32,114 bases of DNA from JALORV01 sp035429805. Its GTDB lineage: Bacteria > Pseudomonadota > Gammaproteobacteria > Burkholderiales > Burkholderiaceae_F. The notes below the pieces were generated by a model, which did not search any database, was not told where the DNA came from, and saw only the letters and a program-made list of their open reading frames with translations. The stretch lies in the NCBI GenBank assembly GCA_035429805.1, contig DAOMFL010000043.1, positions 1 through 32,114 on the forward strand, written 5' to 3'. A program made the translations under genes and the position numbers. Positions 30,264 to 32,114 of the stretch are shown piece after piece (positions within the stretch are counted from its first letter, which is position 1; each line of letters begins with the position of its first letter).

Positions 30264-32114
30264 GCCTGCCACACTCTCGAGACGCCGCTTTCTCCAGATT
30301 TCCTCCGCGACGGCACTGGCCGGTGCCGCCACCCAGTTCACCCCGATCCAGCAGGTGGCCCGCGCCGCCGCCGGCGATGCGCCTGGAACGCTGCGCACCG
30401 TCCCGACGTTCTGCGAAATGTGCTTCTGGCGCTGCGGCGGCATTGCCACCGTCCGCGACGGCCAGCTGTGGAAGTTCGAGGGCAATCCACGCGACCCGCA
30501 GAGCCGCGGCCGGCTGTGCCCGCGCGGCACCGGCGCCGTCGGCACCGTCAACGACCCCTATCGCCTGCGCACGCCGCTCATTCGCGTCGGCGAGCGCGGC
30601 AAGGAGCAGTGGAAGGCGGTGACCTGGGGCGAAGCGCTCGACGTCGTCGCGCAGAAGATGCAGAAGATCAAGGCGGAGCATGGTCCCGAGTCGATCGCCG
30701 CGTTCAACCACGGCATCGGCGCCCGCTTCATCCTGCATGTGCTGAAAAGTTACGGCTGCATCAACCTCGCCGCGCCCTCCTTCGCCCAGTGCCGTGGTCC
30801 GCGCGACATCGGCTTCCTGCTCACTTACGGCACGGGCCTGGGATCGCCCGAGCCCACCGATATCGAGAACACCGATTGTCTGGTGCTGCTTGGCTCGCAC
30901 CTCGGCGAGAACATGCACAACCTGCAGGTGCAGGAGTTCGCCAAGGCGGTGGAGCGCCGCATCCCGATCATCGTCGTCGACCCGCGTTACTCGACGGCAG
31001 CAAGCAAGGCGAAGTACTGGCTGCCGATCAAGCCCGGCACCGACCTCGCGCTGGTGCTGGCATGGATGAACGTCGTCGTCAGCGAAGGCCGCTACGACCG
31101 CAACTTCGTCGAGAAGTATGGGGCCGGCTTCGACAAGTTCACTGCGGAGATTGCGCCGTACACACCGGAGTGGGCTGCGGCAGAGACCGGCATCGATGCG
31201 CAGATGATCCGCGTCACGGCGCGCGAGTTCTCCGCACGCCGGCCGGCGACCATCATCCACCCCGGTCGCCGCGTCAACTGGTATGGCGACGACACGCAGC
31301 GCAGCCGCGCGATCGCGCTGCTCAATGCGCTGATGGGCAACTGGGGACGCCGGGGCGGCTTCTACGTGCAGTCCGGCATCAAGGTCCCCGGTTATCCGCT
31401 GCCGAAGTACCCGAAGTCCGACAAGCCGCTCGCCGACAACCCGAACAACGAGCGCTATCCGTTCGCCGACGAACCGGTCACCACCGGCATCCGCGACGCG
31501 ACGATCAGCGGGACGCCGTATCCGATCAAGGGCTGGGTCGTCTACTCGACGAACATCATGAGCGCCCTGCCGAACGAGGCCGAGACGCTGAAGGCGATCC
31601 AGGCACTCGACCTGCTGGTGGTGATCGACACCATGCCGAGCGAGATCGCCGGCTATGCCGACGTCGTGCTGCCGGAATCGGTGTTCCTCGAGCGCCACGA
31701 TGAACTGCTGACCGGCTGGGGCCGGCGCGGCTGGATGGCGCTGCGGCAGCCGGTGGTCGAGCCGCCGGCCGAGCAGAAACCCGGCTGGTGGATCGCGAAG
31801 GAGCTGGCCGGCAGGCTGGGCATCGCCGAATGCATGCCCTTCAAGGACATGAAGGAGTACCTCAGCTACCGCGTCGAGAAAGGTGGCTTCAGCTTCGCGC
31901 AACTCGAGAAAGAGGGAGTGATCCTCGCCGAAAAGCAGCCGATCACCGTGGAGGACGGACTGCAGCTCAGCTTCGAAACGCCGTCGGGCAAGGTCGAGTT
32001 CTGGTCCGAGCAGCTCGCGAAGAAGGGCTTCGACCCGGTGCCGAAGTACACGAAACGGCCGGAAGCGCCGGCCGGGCACTTCCGCCTGATCACCGGGCGC
32101 GCGCCGGTGCACAC
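30262..32114 (+). CDS. Tat-exported molybdopterin oxidoreductase (DMSO-reductase family), partial
   Basis: The gene starts at the ATG at 30262 and runs off the right edge; 617 codons are visible. The twin-arginine signal SRRRFLQ at residues 6-12 sends it folded to the periplasm. The [4Fe-4S] site is Cys51, Cys54, Cys58 and Cys86 (C-x2-C-x3-C-x27-C). The Mo ligand is Cys177 in SFAQCRGPRD, as in polysulfide/thiosulfate/arsenate-reductase types, not Ser (DMSO) or Asp (Nar). The visible sequence ends at the start of the dinucleotide-binding domain (FRLITGRAP), so more than 100 residues are missing. Ferredoxin-type and NrfD-type partner genes would be expected downstream. No ribosome-binding site is obvious before the start. 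An FNR-like box fits anaerobic expression. Confidence 0.92.
   Translation, partial: MPATLSRRRFLQISSATALAGAATQFTPIQQVARAAAGDAPGTLRTVPTFCEMCFWRCGGIATVRDGQLWKFEGNPRDPQSRGRLCPRGTGAVGTVNDPYRLRTPLIRVGERGKEQWKAVTWGEALDVVAQKMQKIKAEHGPESIAAFNHGIGARFILHVLKSYGCINLAAPSFAQCRGPRDIGFLLTYGTGLGSPEPTDIENTDCLVLLGSHLGENMHNLQVQEFAKAVERRIPIIVVDPRYSTAASKAKYWLPIKPGTDLALVLAWMNVVVSEGRYDRNFVEKYGAGFDKFTAEIAPYTPEWAAAETGIDAQMIRVTAREFSARRPATIIHPGRRVNWYGDDTQRSRAIALLNALMGNWGRRGGFYVQSGIKVPGYPLPKYPKSDKPLADNPNNERYPFADEPVTTGIRDATISGTPYPIKGWVVYSTNIMSALPNEAETLKAIQALDLLVVIDTMPSEIAGYADVVLPESVFLERHDELLTGWGRRGWMALRQPVVEPPAEQKPGWWIAKELAGRLGIAECMPFKDMKEYLSYRVEKGGFSFAQLEKEGVILAEKQPITVEDGLQLSFETPSGKVEFWSEQLAKKGFDPVPKYTKRPEAPAGHFRLITGRAPVH

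Noticed and set aside
30241..32112. Minus-strand open frame opposite the molybdoenzyme
   Set aside because: The plus strand has a Tat signal, an iron-sulfur motif and a Mo-ligand Cys in one frame. The minus frame has only charged low-complexity sequence.

Overview
The window is GC-rich, densely coded bacterial chromosome with no tRNA, rRNA, CRISPR array or insertion sequence that I can see. A Bug/TctC-type periplasmic binding protein, a Tat-exported molybdoenzyme behind a likely FNR/Anr box, a PlpD-like patatin autotransporter and many outer-membrane-style lipoproteins point to a Gram-negative, facultatively respiring proteobacterium. Betaproteobacteria (Burkholderiales-like) is the best guess, inferred from gene content only. 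A 100-N scaffold gap at 11849-11948 shows that this is a draft assembly.

Layout. 1-2018 (-): partial secreted protein with a cytochrome-c-like head and five ASH/choice-of-anchor-D repeats. 2288-4594 (-): patatin autotransporter, divergent from an MFS transporter (4651-5961, +). 6062-6382 (+): small lipoprotein. 6474-7622 (-): solitary contractile tail sheath protein. 7819-8349 (+): periplasmic cupredoxin, convergent with a membrane glycosyltransferase (8346-9746, -). 9963-10922 (+): DapA-family lyase. 11050-11511 (+): small secreted protein. 11558-12349 (-): TctC protein broken by the gap. 12478-12747 (-): GlsB/YeaQ membrane protein. 12975-14588 (-): phosphotransferase/P-loop kinase fusion.

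The most coherent regulatory unit is 14799-23302. A 1299-residue GAF-PAS5 hybrid histidine kinase with a C-terminal cupin lies downstream of an OmpR-type response regulator on the minus strand. Divergent from the regulator is a plus-strand run: a DUF1127 protein, a ferritin-like diiron protein, an alpha/beta hydrolase and a D-2-hydroxyacid dehydrogenase. Two intergenic regions of this locus carry the same array of three tandem 10-bp units (GAWACMSAGC). These are good candidates for the regulator's binding sites, tying the two-component system to its own expression and to the diiron run. Strong stem-loops follow the diiron and hydrolase genes.

23259-25026 (-) holds an MFS transporter and a small membrane protein. 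25389-26636 (+) is a lipoprotein with a transglutaminase-like Cys-His-Asp triad and TPRs. 26710-26928 (-) is a small secreted Lys/Asp-rich pentapeptide-repeat protein with a textbook terminator and a hairpin in its leader. A rhodanese (27171-27656, +) follows. An unusual minus-strand operon (28510-29373 exported VOC protein, 28235-28513 lipoprotein, 27680-28204 DUF4255/Pvc16-like protein) holds a second contractile-injection-type component about 20 kb from the orphan sheath gene. The window closes with a lipoprotein (29516-30118, +) and the start of a Tat-exported, Cys-liganded molybdopterin oxidoreductase (30262 to the end), whose upstream region carries a 10-bp-spaced GTAACA direct repeat, an FNR-like box and nested palindromes.

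Family assignments come from reading motifs by eye. No database search was run.
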